Shown here in pieces: positions 1 through 7,432 of a stretch of 10,025 bases of DNA. The notes below the pieces were generated by a model. It was not told the DNA's origin, did not search any database, and saw nothing but the letters and a program-made list of their open reading frames with translations. Made by a program: the position numbers and the translations under genes. The stretch's first letter is position 1; every line of letters begins with the position of its first letter. This DNA comes from Gammaproteobacteria bacterium (lineage in GTDB: Bacteria; Pseudomonadota; Gammaproteobacteria; Pseudomonadales; Azotimanducaceae), in NCBI GenBank assembly GCA_002711495.1, contig PARM01000022.1, forward strand, positions 1 to 10,025. The letters run 5' to 3'.

Positions 1-1
1 C

Positions 2-43
2 CTATATAGATATGAAGCAATGTCTCAGGGGCTAACTCCATGA
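2..43 (+). CDS. Possible C-terminal end of a rightward gene (partial)
   Basis: Reading from base 2 there is an open frame of 13 codons (ending in residues EAMSQGLTP) closed by TGA at 41-43. The stop runs directly into a hairpin with a T-run, which is the arrangement expected for the end of a gene converging on the MFS gene. The fragment is too short to assign a family, and another frame is also open to a stop at 41 or earlier, so the call depends on the adjacent terminator. The rest of the gene lies left of the window. Confidence 0.3.
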   Translation, partial: LYRYEAMSQGLTP

Positions 44-65
44 GCGGTTCCGCTATTCTTTTTTT
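43..65 (+). terminator. Small rho-independent-type terminator, rightward
   Basis: AGCGG at 43-47 and CCGCT at 50-54 are perfect inverted repeats. With a realistic tetraloop this leaves a 4-bp GC-rich stem. It is followed by ATTC and a run of seven T (59-65). The T-run is on the plus strand, so it would end transcripts coming from the left, not the MFS transcript, whose stop codon overlaps the T-run. The stem is short, so strength is uncertain. Confidence 0.45.
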
Positions 66-1248
66 AATTACGAGGTGACTTTTCGAGTTTGCTCAAAAAG
101 AGGAAAAGTAAGAAATAGATCGAAGCTGCGAACAAATAGGTAGCCGTAGGGCTGAATTGGTAGATCGCGCCGCCTATTAGCGGGCCTATAGTGAAGCCTA
201 GTGGACCGCAGGATGATGCTAAGCCGGCTACTGCGCCTTGGTTCTCTGCTGGCACTGCTAAAGACGCCCCGGCCATTAAACCGGGCGCTGCTAATCCCAT
301 TCCAAGCCCCATTATTCCAAACGCCACAGTGAGGGGCAGCCTTGTTTCAGAGAATGCCATAAGAATAAAGGCTAGGATCAGTATTGGCATCGCGATTTGA
401 ATCAAGGCAATTGGTTCGATTTTTATTCGCTGAACAATGAATACTTGAGAGGCAAGAGCGCTGATCGCCGATAATACGAGAGCAGACCCAAAAACTGCGC
501 TAGTTTCCGCTGTCGTCAACGCCAGCGAATCTTGAAATTTAAATCCCATTGTTTGTTGGACGATAGCGAAGCCAGTAAATAAAGCGACTCCGGCTATGAT
601 ATAGGGGAGAATTCTGCTATCCGAGTATCGCAGTTTTTCGATGTTTTGGCTTTTTTCTCTTCCTCTGGGTGAAGGCGGCAAAAATCTTAGCGCGAAGAGT
701 CCATTCAAGAATGCCAAACAACCTACCAACCAGAGAGGTAGGAGTAAGGAAATAATTGCTAATCCGCTGAGTGCTGGGCCAACAATAGACCCCAAATTGT
801 TTGCGGCGCCTGCTGCTCCCATCCCTTTGGTTCTAGATCCAATGTCAGTGATATCTGCCATGTAGGCAGTTGCTGCGGGCATCGCAGCCGACATAATTGA
901 TGCGTGACAGATGCGAGCCAGGAGCAAGGCAAAAAACAAGGACAGCCCTGATAATTTTGCAGAGAGACCAAGCTCTAATATGACGTTAAACAGAAAAGTG
1001 CCAATCGAAAAACCGAAGACTCCGATCAATATGATGGGTTTTCTGCCTAGCCGATCGCTTAAGCGGCCCCACCGCGGTGTCGCTAAAAAAACGGTAAGTG
1101 AAGAGACCGCGATAATGCTAGTGATCTGTAATTCATTCAGTCCTAGCTGTCGGCCCACGGGGGTAAGAACAGGGAACAGCACAGAGAACCCCACCCCCAT
1201 CACGGTCAAACAAGCGAGAAGGGTTCTACGTGATCTAGTCGTTTGCAA
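64..1248 (-). CDS. MFS transporter, 12-TM drug:H+ antiporter type
   Basis: This is an inner-membrane exporter of the major facilitator superfamily, 394 residues long, the usual length for the 12-helix DHA1 group. Residues 61-71 (GRLSDRLGRKP) are the classic motif A in the loop between helices 2 and 3. Arg112 in the helix-4 segment fits motif B. Residues 144-162, with GSIVGPALSG, match motif C, the antiporter signature of helix 5. A polar, basic loop at about 191-212 separates the two six-helix halves, and glycine-rich helices follow to the end. The start is a TTG at 1246-1248, because an in-frame TAA lies 15 bases upstream and the first internal Met (17) would cut into helix 1. It lies 60 bp downstream of the thiolase on the same strand and may be cotranscribed. 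The family exports drugs or metabolites by proton antiport. The substrate cannot be read from sequence. Confidence 0.92.
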   Translation of the reverse strand: MQTTRSRRTLLACLTVMGVGFSVLFPVLTPVGRQLGLNELQITSIIAVSSLTVFLATPRWGRLSDRLGRKPIILIGVFGFSIGTFLFNVILELGLSAKLSGLSLFFALLLARICHASIMSAAMPAATAYMADITDIGSRTKGMGAAGAANNLGSIVGPALSGLAIISLLLPLWLVGCLAFLNGLFALRFLPPSPRGREKSQNIEKLRYSDSRILPYIIAGVALFTGFAIVQQTMGFKFQDSLALTTAETSAVFGSALVLSAISALASQVFIVQRIKIEPIALIQIAMPILILAFILMAFSETRLPLTVAFGIMGLGMGLAAPGLMAGASLAVPAENQGAVAGLASSCGPLGFTIGPLIGGAIYQFSPTATYLFAASIYFLLFLFLSKLEKSPRN

Positions 1249-1256
1249 CTCAAAAA

Positions 1257-1262
1257 CTCTTT
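1257..1262 (-). promoter_or_regulatory. Ribosome binding site supporting a TTG start of the MFS gene
   Basis: On the minus strand AAAGAG lies 8 bases before the TTG codon at 1248-1246. The only other feature between the upstream in-frame stop and this TTG is this purine run, so it decides the start. No ATG or GTG in the frame would keep a complete first membrane helix. Confidence 0.5.
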
Positions 1263-1308
1263 AGCTTTATATTTTTATTAGTGCGAAGAAATCTATTGGT
1301 TTTCTAGA

Positions 1309-2547
1309 TCAGACTCGCTCTATTATAATTGCTGGAGCCATCCCTCCCCCGGTGCACATTGTTATCAGACCGGTATTAAGATCTCTTCTTTCGAGTTCGT
1401 CTAAAACTGTCCCAATCAGCATCGATCCGGTTGCTCCGATTGGATGTCCCAAAGCCATTGCGCCGCCGTTAACATTGACCTTATTCATATCTAAATCTAA
1501 GTCCCGAATGAACTTCGCCGCAACAACGCTAAAGGCCTCATTCACCTCGAACAGGTCAATGTCGTTGAGTGTCATGCCGGCTCTTGCCAACACTTTTTTA
1601 GCAGCAGGAACAGGTTCGTTAAGCATCAAAGTTGGGCTCCCGCCAACTGTTGCAATGGCTTTTACCTTCGCACGGGGTTTCCAACCGACTTGATCTGCGT
1701 ATTCCTTGGTAGCCATTATCAGAGCCGCAGCGCCGTCGACTACCCCCGAAGAATTACCAGCGTGATGAACATGGTTAATTTTCATGTCCGGGTACGCTCT
1801 TTTCACTAATTGATCAAAGGTTTCGCCAGTATCATCAACCGGGATATTCATAAACTTATCAAATACAGTATCAAGATTTCTAAGTGATTCTAGGGTTGTG
1901 CCTGGTCTTGGAAACTCCTCTCTATCAAGTGCGATTGAACCATCATCATTCTTAACCGTAATCAGGCTTTTATCAAAATGACCATTTTCAATGGCGAACT
2001 TAGCTCGTCTCTGGCTTTCTACCGCGAGGGCATCTACTTCTTCTCGAGAATATCCATCGATAGTGGCGATCATGTCAGCACAAATTCCTTGATGCGGTTG
2101 GGGATGAAGATCGCGCAAGTGCAGATTACTGCCATCAACAGTTCTATTGTTGTCCGCTCTAGGGACGGTGGGAGTGTATGACATCATTTCGACCCCTGCG
2201 GCGACGCAGAGATCATCCATACCGCTCATTAGGTTCGCGGCTGCGATGTTTACAGATGTAATTCCGGATCCACAAAATCTATCGAGGGTCATCCCACACG
2301 CTTTGTCACTCCAACCAGCATCCAAAGCAGCCATTCGGCCTACACAGAATCCTTGCTTGCCTACTTGGGAAGAACAGGCCACCACAACATCATCGATATC
2401 GTCCGTGTTTAGATTGTTGCGTTTCTGTATCTCTTCAAAGACTTTAGCCAAAAGCCGTCCCGGGTGAAACTCGGTCAGAGCCCCTTTCCCTTGTTTACCG
2501 ATTCCTCTCGGGGTTCTTGCCGCATCTATAATGTAAGCGTCTGCCAT
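1309..2547 (-). CDS. Thiolase, acetyl-CoA acetyl/acyltransferase
   Basis: This cytoplasmic enzyme of the thiolase superfamily catalyses CoA-dependent cleavage of 3-ketoacyl-CoA or the reverse condensation of acetyl-CoA. The catalytic set is complete: nucleophile Cys92 in FCGSG, the NEAF motif at 336-339, His368 in GHPIGATG, and the acid/base Cys398 in CTGGGM. The glycine-rich HAGNSSGVVDGAAA region at 262-275 fits the family. At 412 residues it is somewhat longer than typical PhaA/AtoB-like biosynthetic thiolases (about 390). The ATG start is well supported by GAGGAG (plus-strand 2554-2559) six bases upstream. No hydratase, hydroxyacyl-CoA dehydrogenase or acyl-CoA ligase lies beside it, so degradative and biosynthetic roles cannot be separated. 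It sits between the RND pump gene and the MFS gene on the same strand. The family call is firm and the substrate is unknown. Confidence 0.93.
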   Translation of the reverse strand: MADAYIIDAARTPRGIGKQGKGALTEFHPGRLLAKVFEEIQKRNNLNTDDIDDVVVACSSQVGKQGFCVGRMAALDAGWSDKACGMTLDRFCGSGITSVNIAAANLMSGMDDLCVAAGVEMMSYTPTVPRADNNRTVDGSNLHLRDLHPQPHQGICADMIATIDGYSREEVDALAVESQRRAKFAIENGHFDKSLITVKNDDGSIALDREEFPRPGTTLESLRNLDTVFDKFMNIPVDDTGETFDQLVKRAYPDMKINHVHHAGNSSGVVDGAAALIMATKEYADQVGWKPRAKVKAIATVGGSPTLMLNEPVPAAKKVLARAGMTLNDIDLFEVNEAFSVVAAKFIRDLDLDMNKVNVNGGAMALGHPIGATGSMLIGTVLDELERRDLNTGLITMCTGGGMAPAIIIERV

Positions 2548-2622
2548 GTCGGTCTCCTCAAAAATTTAGCTTTGTTTTATGGTTTTTAGAAATATATAGA
2601 CGCCGTGAATACCTTTTAATTC

Positions 2623-2667
2623 GATCAGGGAAGACCTAATCAAAAATCAAATAACCAGACGATTTTT
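2623..2667 (-). terminator. Two adjacent weak hairpins after the RND pump gene
   Basis: Read on the minus strand, the pump stop codon is followed 9 bases later by a perfect 7-bp inverted repeat, AAAAATC (2667-2661) and GATTTTT (2648-2642), with a 12-base loop. The 3' arm ends in five T. Immediately after it, GATTAGG and CCTGATC (2641-2623) form a 7-bp stem with one G-U pair and a 5-base loop. The first stem is nearly all A-T pairs, and the second has no T-run. This could be a leaky terminator that lowers readthrough into the thiolase gene, or a 3' end stabiliser. Confidence 0.35.
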
Positions 2668-2676
2668 CATATAAGA

Positions 2677-5600
2677 CTAAGCAACTCTTTTCCCTAAGGC
2701 GATTCTATAGAAAACTGGGACTGCAAACAAAGTAAGTATTGTTGCGAACGCTAGACCGCTCATAATTGACACTGCCATCTCTCGAAAAAAAGCATCGGTT
2801 AAGAGAGGTGACATTCCAAATATGGTAGTCAGTGCAGCTAGCATAACTGGCCTTAGACGGCTCAAGCTCGCAATTTCCAACGTAAAAAGACTTGCCTCGC
2901 CCTCAGATAATCTTTTGTCAATTTCGTCCACCAGAATAATACAATTTTTAATTAGCATTCCAGCAAGGCTCAAGATTCCAAGAAAAGATGGGAATGTTAA
3001 CGGTAGGTTAGTGATCAACAATCCTATTGCTACACCGCATAGAACCATAGGAACGGTAAGCCAAATAACAATGGGCTGTTTCAGCGACCCGAACATCAGA
3101 ATAGTTACGAAAAACATCAGGCAAAACGCCAGAGGAATGCGCTCCCCCAAAGACTCGTACGCCATTTTATTGCTTTCGAATTCACCACCCCATTCGCGTG
3201 CGTACCCAAAGGGTAATTCGATGCTCTCGATCTCTTTTCTAATGTTTTTGAAGTATTCATTTACATTATGTCCTTTGGGTTGATTCGCCTGAACCGTAAG
3301 TGTACGAATACCATCCCTTCTATAAATTGTCGTGTTCTCGGACTCGAGCTTGAACTCATTGACTAATTGATTTATCGGAACGTAATTTCTATGGGTCTCG
3401 CTCCAGGCGCTTTTGTTTTGCATACCAGCAATATTTTGTCTTTCCAGGGCAGGCGCCCTCGCGACTATTGGTAAAATTTTGTCACCATCTCTAATCATTC
3501 CAACGGTGAGCCCAAGTGTGTTGTAGGCAAGCGAATTGGCTAGGTCTTGTTTTGTAATCCCAGACATTCTTGCTTTCTCCTCATTAAATGCAGGGACTAG
3601 TTGCAGGGATTGAGGTCTCCAATCTGTTTTTCTATCAATTAATTCATGCTTCAAGAAGATGGCCGAGGTTTCCTCAGATAACTTTCTGAGAACTTTGATA
3701 TCTGGTCCCGAGTACCGCATTTCTATTTTGCTGCCTCCTCCAGGCGAAAATTCAGCCCTCCTAACCTGTATTTCGGAATCAGGTCTTAAGTTCATCAAAC
3801 TTGTTTGCGCTTTTATCATTTGCCCATTCATATCCTCCACGTCAGCGACCTCTACAATCATATGAGCGTAAGCTGGGTTGGGTTGTTCTGGTTGGGTAAT
3901 TGCAGTAAACCTAGGAGGGCCAATTCCGACAAAGGTCGTCACTGATTTTATTCCCTCAATATTTCTAAGCATTTTTTCAAGCGGCATTATATCTGCTGAT
4001 GTTGCGTTTATATCCGTGCCTTCTTGGAGCCGATAATCGACGTAAAAGAGCGGGTTGTTATTTGATGGAAAAAATCCTTGTTGGACATACTGCATAGAAA
4101 AAAGCCCCGCTGAAGTGATTAATACAATTGCTAGGGCTCCAAACCGAGCATTGCGCAGGCCAATTCTTAGCAATCTTTTGTAAGGAAAAAAATACCAGGC
4201 TTTATAAAGCTCTTGCTCAGTGACCGTGGTTCCATTTTTCAATAACAGGCCACCAAGCAAGGGTATGATTGTTATTGCTAAAAACCACGAGAGTAAAAGA
4301 GAAATAGCAACAACTTGAAAAAGAGAAATCAAGAAATGCCCTGAATTATCATCAGATAAACTTATTGGGGCGAAAGCCAGTATCCCAATAATCGTTGCGC
4401 AAACAAGGGGATACTGTGTTCTAGAAACTGACTTTGCAGCTGCTTCTCGTGGGCTGAGGCCTTGCTTTACCCCGATTACCATTCCTTCAGCGATAACGAT
4501 CGCGTTATCTACAAGCATTCCCATCGAAATCATTAACGCACCCAGAGAAATTCGCTGAAGCTCGACGCCTAAAATATTCATCACCTCGATAGTGCCGAGC
4601 ACGGTAAGCAAAAGCACTGCACCAACTACCGTCCCCGCTCTCCATCCCATAAATAAATTTAGCGCGAGGGAAACTGTGAGAACAGAGATGATAAGATTTT
4701 TTAGAAAATTAGTTATTGCCCCATCGACTACGATATGCTGTCGATAAATCGGAAAGACTTCTACTCCGATTGCAAGTTCATCTCGTAGCTCCTTAATTGA
4801 GCGGTCAATTTTTTCTCCAACAGCAACAACGTTTTGTCCAGGAGTGACAGAAATCGCAAGCACTGCTACATCCTCGCCGTTTACTCTTACTATTTCTCTG
4901 GGGTTTTCGATTTTTGTTCTTTGAATTTTTGCTAAGTCGCCCAGAAAAACAATCTCAGTCGATCCAGGGCTTCCGATTCTCATTTGCTTTAAATCTTGGA
5001 CTCCAACTTTTGCATTGCTTTGAGCGATCCTGAGACGCCGGCCTTCGAATACGGTTGAGCCCGAAAACATAACTTGGCTGTCAAGCCAGATCTGACCTGC
5101 GATTTCCTCAACAGAGAGGCCGATACGATTTAACTTAGTTTCTTCAAATTCGAGGTATATTGCTTCTTCAGGAAGGCCTCGTGTTGTGACCTTTGCAACT
5201 CCTGGGACCAATTTAAGTTTTGTCGAAATTGACTTAACTAAGTCTTGAGTCTCCGAGTGTGAAAAACCATCGGTTTTTATTCCATACAACACACCGAATA
5301 CGTCGCCAAAGTCGTCCTCGACTAACGAGCTATTCACACCTGGCGGAAGGTAGATTTCGGACTCTCGGATTTTTCTCCTAAGCTCATCAAAAATTTGAGG
5401 CGTTTCGTCCAATCCAAACTCCTCGAGAAGTTCGATCTGGATTTCTGATCTGCCAGGCACGGATTTAGATGTCATTTCTTGGATGTAGGGAAGTTCCTGA
5501 ATAGCATCTTCTATTTTGTCAGTTACTTCTAATTCAACTTCTTCTGCGCTTGCTCCAGGGTATGGTGTGATTACATACGCTACTTTTATGGGAAACGGCG

Positions 5601-5715
5601 GATCCTCAAGCCTTCCAATCGTGCTTATTCCATGCCAACCCCCCACGATGCAAACTAAGATTATAATCCAGCCATAAATCGGATTATCTGAGATAAACGA
5701 CGCAATATTTCTCAT
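2677..5715 (-). CDS. RND efflux pump, inner-membrane permease (AcrB/HAE1-like)
   Basis: This is the proton-driven inner-membrane pump of a tripartite efflux system. Its 1012 residues are normal for the family (about 1000-1050). Helix 1 lies at about 13-33, followed by a periplasmic porter domain to about 335. The helix 2-6 block runs to about 492, a further helix follows at about 525-545, then the second periplasmic domain to about 855, then the last helices. Proton-relay positions are recognisable: Asp403 in the helix-4 segment LVDNAIV, Lys923 in LIKNCIILVDE, and Arg955 in RLRP. The second acidic residue of the AcrB Asp-Asp pair is Asn404 here. The start ATG overlaps the adaptor stop as ATGA, indicating translational coupling. 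The specific relationship to AcrB is by family only, and substrates cannot be predicted. No outer-membrane channel is encoded nearby. Confidence 0.95.
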   Translation of the reverse strand: MRNIASFISDNPIYGWIIILVCIVGGWHGISTIGRLEDPPFPIKVAYVITPYPGASAEEVELEVTDKIEDAIQELPYIQEMTSKSVPGRSEIQIELLEEFGLDETPQIFDELRRKIRESEIYLPPGVNSSLVEDDFGDVFGVLYGIKTDGFSHSETQDLVKSISTKLKLVPGVAKVTTRGLPEEAIYLEFEETKLNRIGLSVEEIAGQIWLDSQVMFSGSTVFEGRRLRIAQSNAKVGVQDLKQMRIGSPGSTEIVFLGDLAKIQRTKIENPREIVRVNGEDVAVLAISVTPGQNVVAVGEKIDRSIKELRDELAIGVEVFPIYRQHIVVDGAITNFLKNLIISVLTVSLALNLFMGWRAGTVVGAVLLLTVLGTIEVMNILGVELQRISLGALMISMGMLVDNAIVIAEGMVIGVKQGLSPREAAAKSVSRTQYPLVCATIIGILAFAPISLSDDNSGHFLISLFQVVAISLLLSWFLAITIIPLLGGLLLKNGTTVTEQELYKAWYFFPYKRLLRIGLRNARFGALAIVLITSAGLFSMQYVQQGFFPSNNNPLFYVDYRLQEGTDINATSADIMPLEKMLRNIEGIKSVTTFVGIGPPRFTAITQPEQPNPAYAHMIVEVADVEDMNGQMIKAQTSLMNLRPDSEIQVRRAEFSPGGGSKIEMRYSGPDIKVLRKLSEETSAIFLKHELIDRKTDWRPQSLQLVPAFNEEKARMSGITKQDLANSLAYNTLGLTVGMIRDGDKILPIVARAPALERQNIAGMQNKSAWSETHRNYVPINQLVNEFKLESENTTIYRRDGIRTLTVQANQPKGHNVNEYFKNIRKEIESIELPFGYAREWGGEFESNKMAYESLGERIPLAFCLMFFVTILMFGSLKQPIVIWLTVPMVLCGVAIGLLITNLPLTFPSFLGILSLAGMLIKNCIILVDEIDKRLSEGEASLFTLEIASLSRLRPVMLAALTTIFGMSPLLTDAFFREMAVSIMSGLAFATILTLFAVPVFYRIALGKRVA

Positions 5716-6749
5716 TCCAGTGGCCTAACTTTTATTCCTTCCTGAAGTTGGCTTGCACCCGAAACCACGATCTTATCTCCCACTGCTAACCCTTCGGAAA
5801 CGGGAATTCCCTTATTAGTCGGCGACAGAGTTTCAATCTTCCTCCTTTCAACTAGATTTGTTGAGTCGTCATAGACCCAAACCGCTAGAGAGTCGTCAGG
5901 AGTTGAGACAAGAGCCGACGCGGGTATAAAAATACTCTGTGGATCGGATGTATTGACACCGATGGTCACCGCGGCTGTCATCCCAGGTAAAAGATTGATT
6001 GATTTCGGTGGGTCTATTAAAAAGGCGACTTCGTAGGTCAGGGCCATCTGATCTGCCTCGCCGCTGCTCTCGTGGTAGGTTATCGGGAACCGTTTATTTC
6101 CCGCAAAAGAAAATCTTGCCCAGGCATTTTTTATCGACTCTGGGCCAGTGGTAGCCATCAATGTCTCAGGTATGCTAATAATAATTTTTAATCTTGTTAA
6201 ATCATGAATTTTTACCACAGGAGTCCCGGGGGCAAGATTGACGAAGTTGTCGAAATAAACCTTTGATAAATAGGCATCAAAAGGTGACAAAATCATGCCA
6301 TCCTGTAGCCTTTTTTTTGCTTGTGTCAATTTGACTTCCATCAATTCGAAAGTTGTCTGAGCGTCATCAACGATTGACTTAGCGATTCCTTTTTTGGCTA
6401 AAAGTTTTTGTTTTCGTGACAAGTCTTGAAGCGATAGCTTCAATTGAACTTCGGCCTCTCGTACAGCTAGTAAAAAGGTCTCTGAATCTAATTTGGCAAT
6501 TAATTCACCCTCTCTTATATCCTCGCCCTCCTTGAAGGCAACAACCTCTAAGCGCCCTGGCACCTCAAAAGAGAGGTCAGTGGTTTGCATTGCTTCGACT
6601 CTGCCCGCAAACTCTAACTCTTGGTAAGTCGTGGCAGTGGTTAACGTTTTTATTTTTGCAGGACGCACTTTTTGGGACGCCGGTTCAGGAGGCTCTCGGC
6701 TATCGCAACCGAAGAGCAGAAGAATGATAACTATCAAGACGGTCTTCAT
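5712..6749 (-). CDS. RND efflux membrane-fusion (periplasmic adaptor) lipoprotein
   Basis: This is the HlyD/AcrA-type adaptor that links the inner-membrane pump to an outer-membrane channel. It has 345 residues. Residues 1-14 form a hydrophobic signal ending in a lipobox-like LFGC, so Cys15 is the predicted lipidated residue. Asp16 follows at position +2, which in enterobacteria favours inner-membrane retention, as in AcrA. The two halves of the lipoyl domain fit about 54-90 and 150-185. Between them lies a short helical hairpin rich in Leu, Lys and Glu (about 91-148). A beta-barrel follows, including LLPGMTAAV at 253-261, then a membrane-proximal domain with IPASALV at 275-281. Phe at position -2 of the lipobox is unusual. 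The gene starts 1 bp after the TetR stop and overlaps the pump gene by 4 bp, so all three are almost certainly one transcript. Confidence 0.94.
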   Translation of the reverse strand: MKTVLIVIILLLFGCDSREPPEPASQKVRPAKIKTLTTATTYQELEFAGRVEAMQTTDLSFEVPGRLEVVAFKEGEDIREGELIAKLDSETFLLAVREAEVQLKLSLQDLSRKQKLLAKKGIAKSIVDDAQTTFELMEVKLTQAKKRLQDGMILSPFDAYLSKVYFDNFVNLAPGTPVVKIHDLTRLKIIISIPETLMATTGPESIKNAWARFSFAGNKRFPITYHESSGEADQMALTYEVAFLIDPPKSINLLPGMTAAVTIGVNTSDPQSIFIPASALVSTPDDSLAVWVYDDSTNLVERRKIETLSPTNKGIPVSEGLAVGDKIVVSGASQLQEGIKVRPLE

Positions 6750-6750
6750 T

Positions 6751-7272
6751 TTAATTTTCAGCCGCTCTTCGTTTTAGGAGTCGCCGTATGTTTTTAGTTT
6801 CGTCTTTACTCAACGGGCTTAGGTCAAGAATATTAAGCCAACGCATCCCCTCTATCGCTAGGAGGAGAAGCATCGCTTCCTCACTAGAGGCTGAGTTTCG
6901 AGTGACTTCCCGAAACAATTGGCTATAGTATTTCCTCGCGGGTTCAAGGAGTTCCTCATCCTCCGAAGCGGCTGCAACTAGAGCAAACGAGGCTCTTCTT
7001 TCCTGTGTCGTCATTTGATTTTCTTGTTGGACGATTGCTGTTATCAGTTTTTCCCCGGTTTTTCGCTTAAGCAGCTTCAGGTCGTTTGTCTCGATGAGAT
7101 AATTAACCATTCCCTTTAAAAGCTCTGTTTTTGTTGAAAAATGGTAGAGAACGCCTCCTTTTGAGAAGCCAGCTTTTTTTGCAACTGCGTCCAATGTGAG
7201 GTGATTTGCTCCTTCGTTCTCCACCACCTGCAAAGCTGCGGCAAGAATTAAACTTTTTTTGTTGTTGCGCAT
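6751..7272 (-). CDS. TetR/AcrR-family transcriptional repressor
   Basis: This is a 173-residue ligand-responsive DNA-binding regulator. The N-terminal helix-turn-helix is clear: residues 26-45 (LTLDAVAKKAGFSKGGVLYH) followed by FSTKTELL, the standard TetR recognition pattern. The C-terminal helices (about 60-173) form the variable ligand and dimer domain, and they are fairly short for the family. I chose the ATG at 7272-7270. The frame stays open to a TTG at 7431, but that would add 53 basic, non-TetR-like residues, cover the palindromic operator and run into the ribosome binding site of the divergent gene. Its own Shine-Dalgarno is weak (GAG four bases before ATG), consistent with a low-abundance repressor. 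It is the first gene of the efflux operon and probably represses itself and the pump. Confidence 0.9.
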   Translation of the reverse strand: MRNNKKSLILAAALQVVENEGANHLTLDAVAKKAGFSKGGVLYHFSTKTELLKGMVNYLIETNDLKLLKRKTGEKLITAIVQQENQMTTQERRASFALVAAASEDEELLEPARKYYSQLFREVTRNSASSEEAMLLLLAIEGMRWLNILDLSPLSKDETKNIRRLLKRRAAEN

Positions 7273-7288
7273 GATACTCAATTGATTA

Positions 7289-7310
7289 CTGTACCGTCTG
7301 GATGGTATAG
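7289..7310. promoter_or_regulatory. Putative TetR operator (imperfect 22-bp palindrome)
   Basis: The left half CTGTACCGTCT (7289-7299) and right half GGATGGTATAG (7300-7310) are inverted repeats matching at 8 of 11 positions, with TACC and GGTA arms intact. The site ends 17 bp upstream of the repressor ATG. On the minus strand it covers the best candidate -10 elements for the repressor promoter (TATACC or TACAGT, both weak). This is the expected place for an autoregulating TetR operator. It lies 122 bp from the divergent oxidoreductase start, so control of that gene is possible but less certain. Assignment rests on position and symmetry only. Confidence 0.6.
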
Positions 7311-7403
7311 AAAAAAGCTGATAAATGGAAGCGAACAGAGTAGACTTGCGAAGGCAAAATTTTTTTTTAAATGTTTGGAAAAATTTATGTGTGTATTTTT
7401 TTC

Positions 7404-7425
7404 TATAACTCGCATTCGTTAGGAG
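7404..7425 (+). promoter_or_regulatory. Candidate -10 box and ribosome binding site of the oxidoreductase gene
   Basis: TATAAC at 7404-7409 matches five of six bases of the sigma-70 -10 consensus. No convincing -35 stands 16-18 bases upstream, where the DNA is A/T tracts. A strong Shine-Dalgarno AGGAG at 7421-7425 lies seven bases before the ATG at 7433 and fixes the start. The resulting leader would be short, about 15-20 nucleotides. Confidence 0.35.
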
Positions 7426-7432
7426 AGACAAA

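Noticed and set aside
911..1264. A 117-codon plus-strand frame opposite the MFS gene.
   Set aside because: It is antisense to the conserved first helices and motif A of the MFS gene, and its product has no membrane or domain pattern of its own.
1291..1309. ATCTA/TAGAT inverted repeat at the end of the thiolase gene as a terminator.
   Set aside because: The stem is only five A/T-rich pairs with a 9-base loop, it overlaps the stop codon, and it has no proper T-run. Readthrough into the MFS gene is at least as likely.
2822..3283. A 153-codon plus-strand frame opposite the RND pump gene.
   Set aside because: It is antisense to the last periplasmic and membrane segments of a clear RND protein. 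It has no recognisable motif and no Shine-Dalgarno that I can see.
7273..7431. N-terminal extension of the TetR protein by 53 residues using a TTG start at 7431.
   Set aside because: The extra residues are basic and unlike any TetR N-terminus, and the TTG lies next to the ribosome binding site of the divergent gene. The extension also covers the palindromic operator. The ATG at 7272 gives a normal family start.
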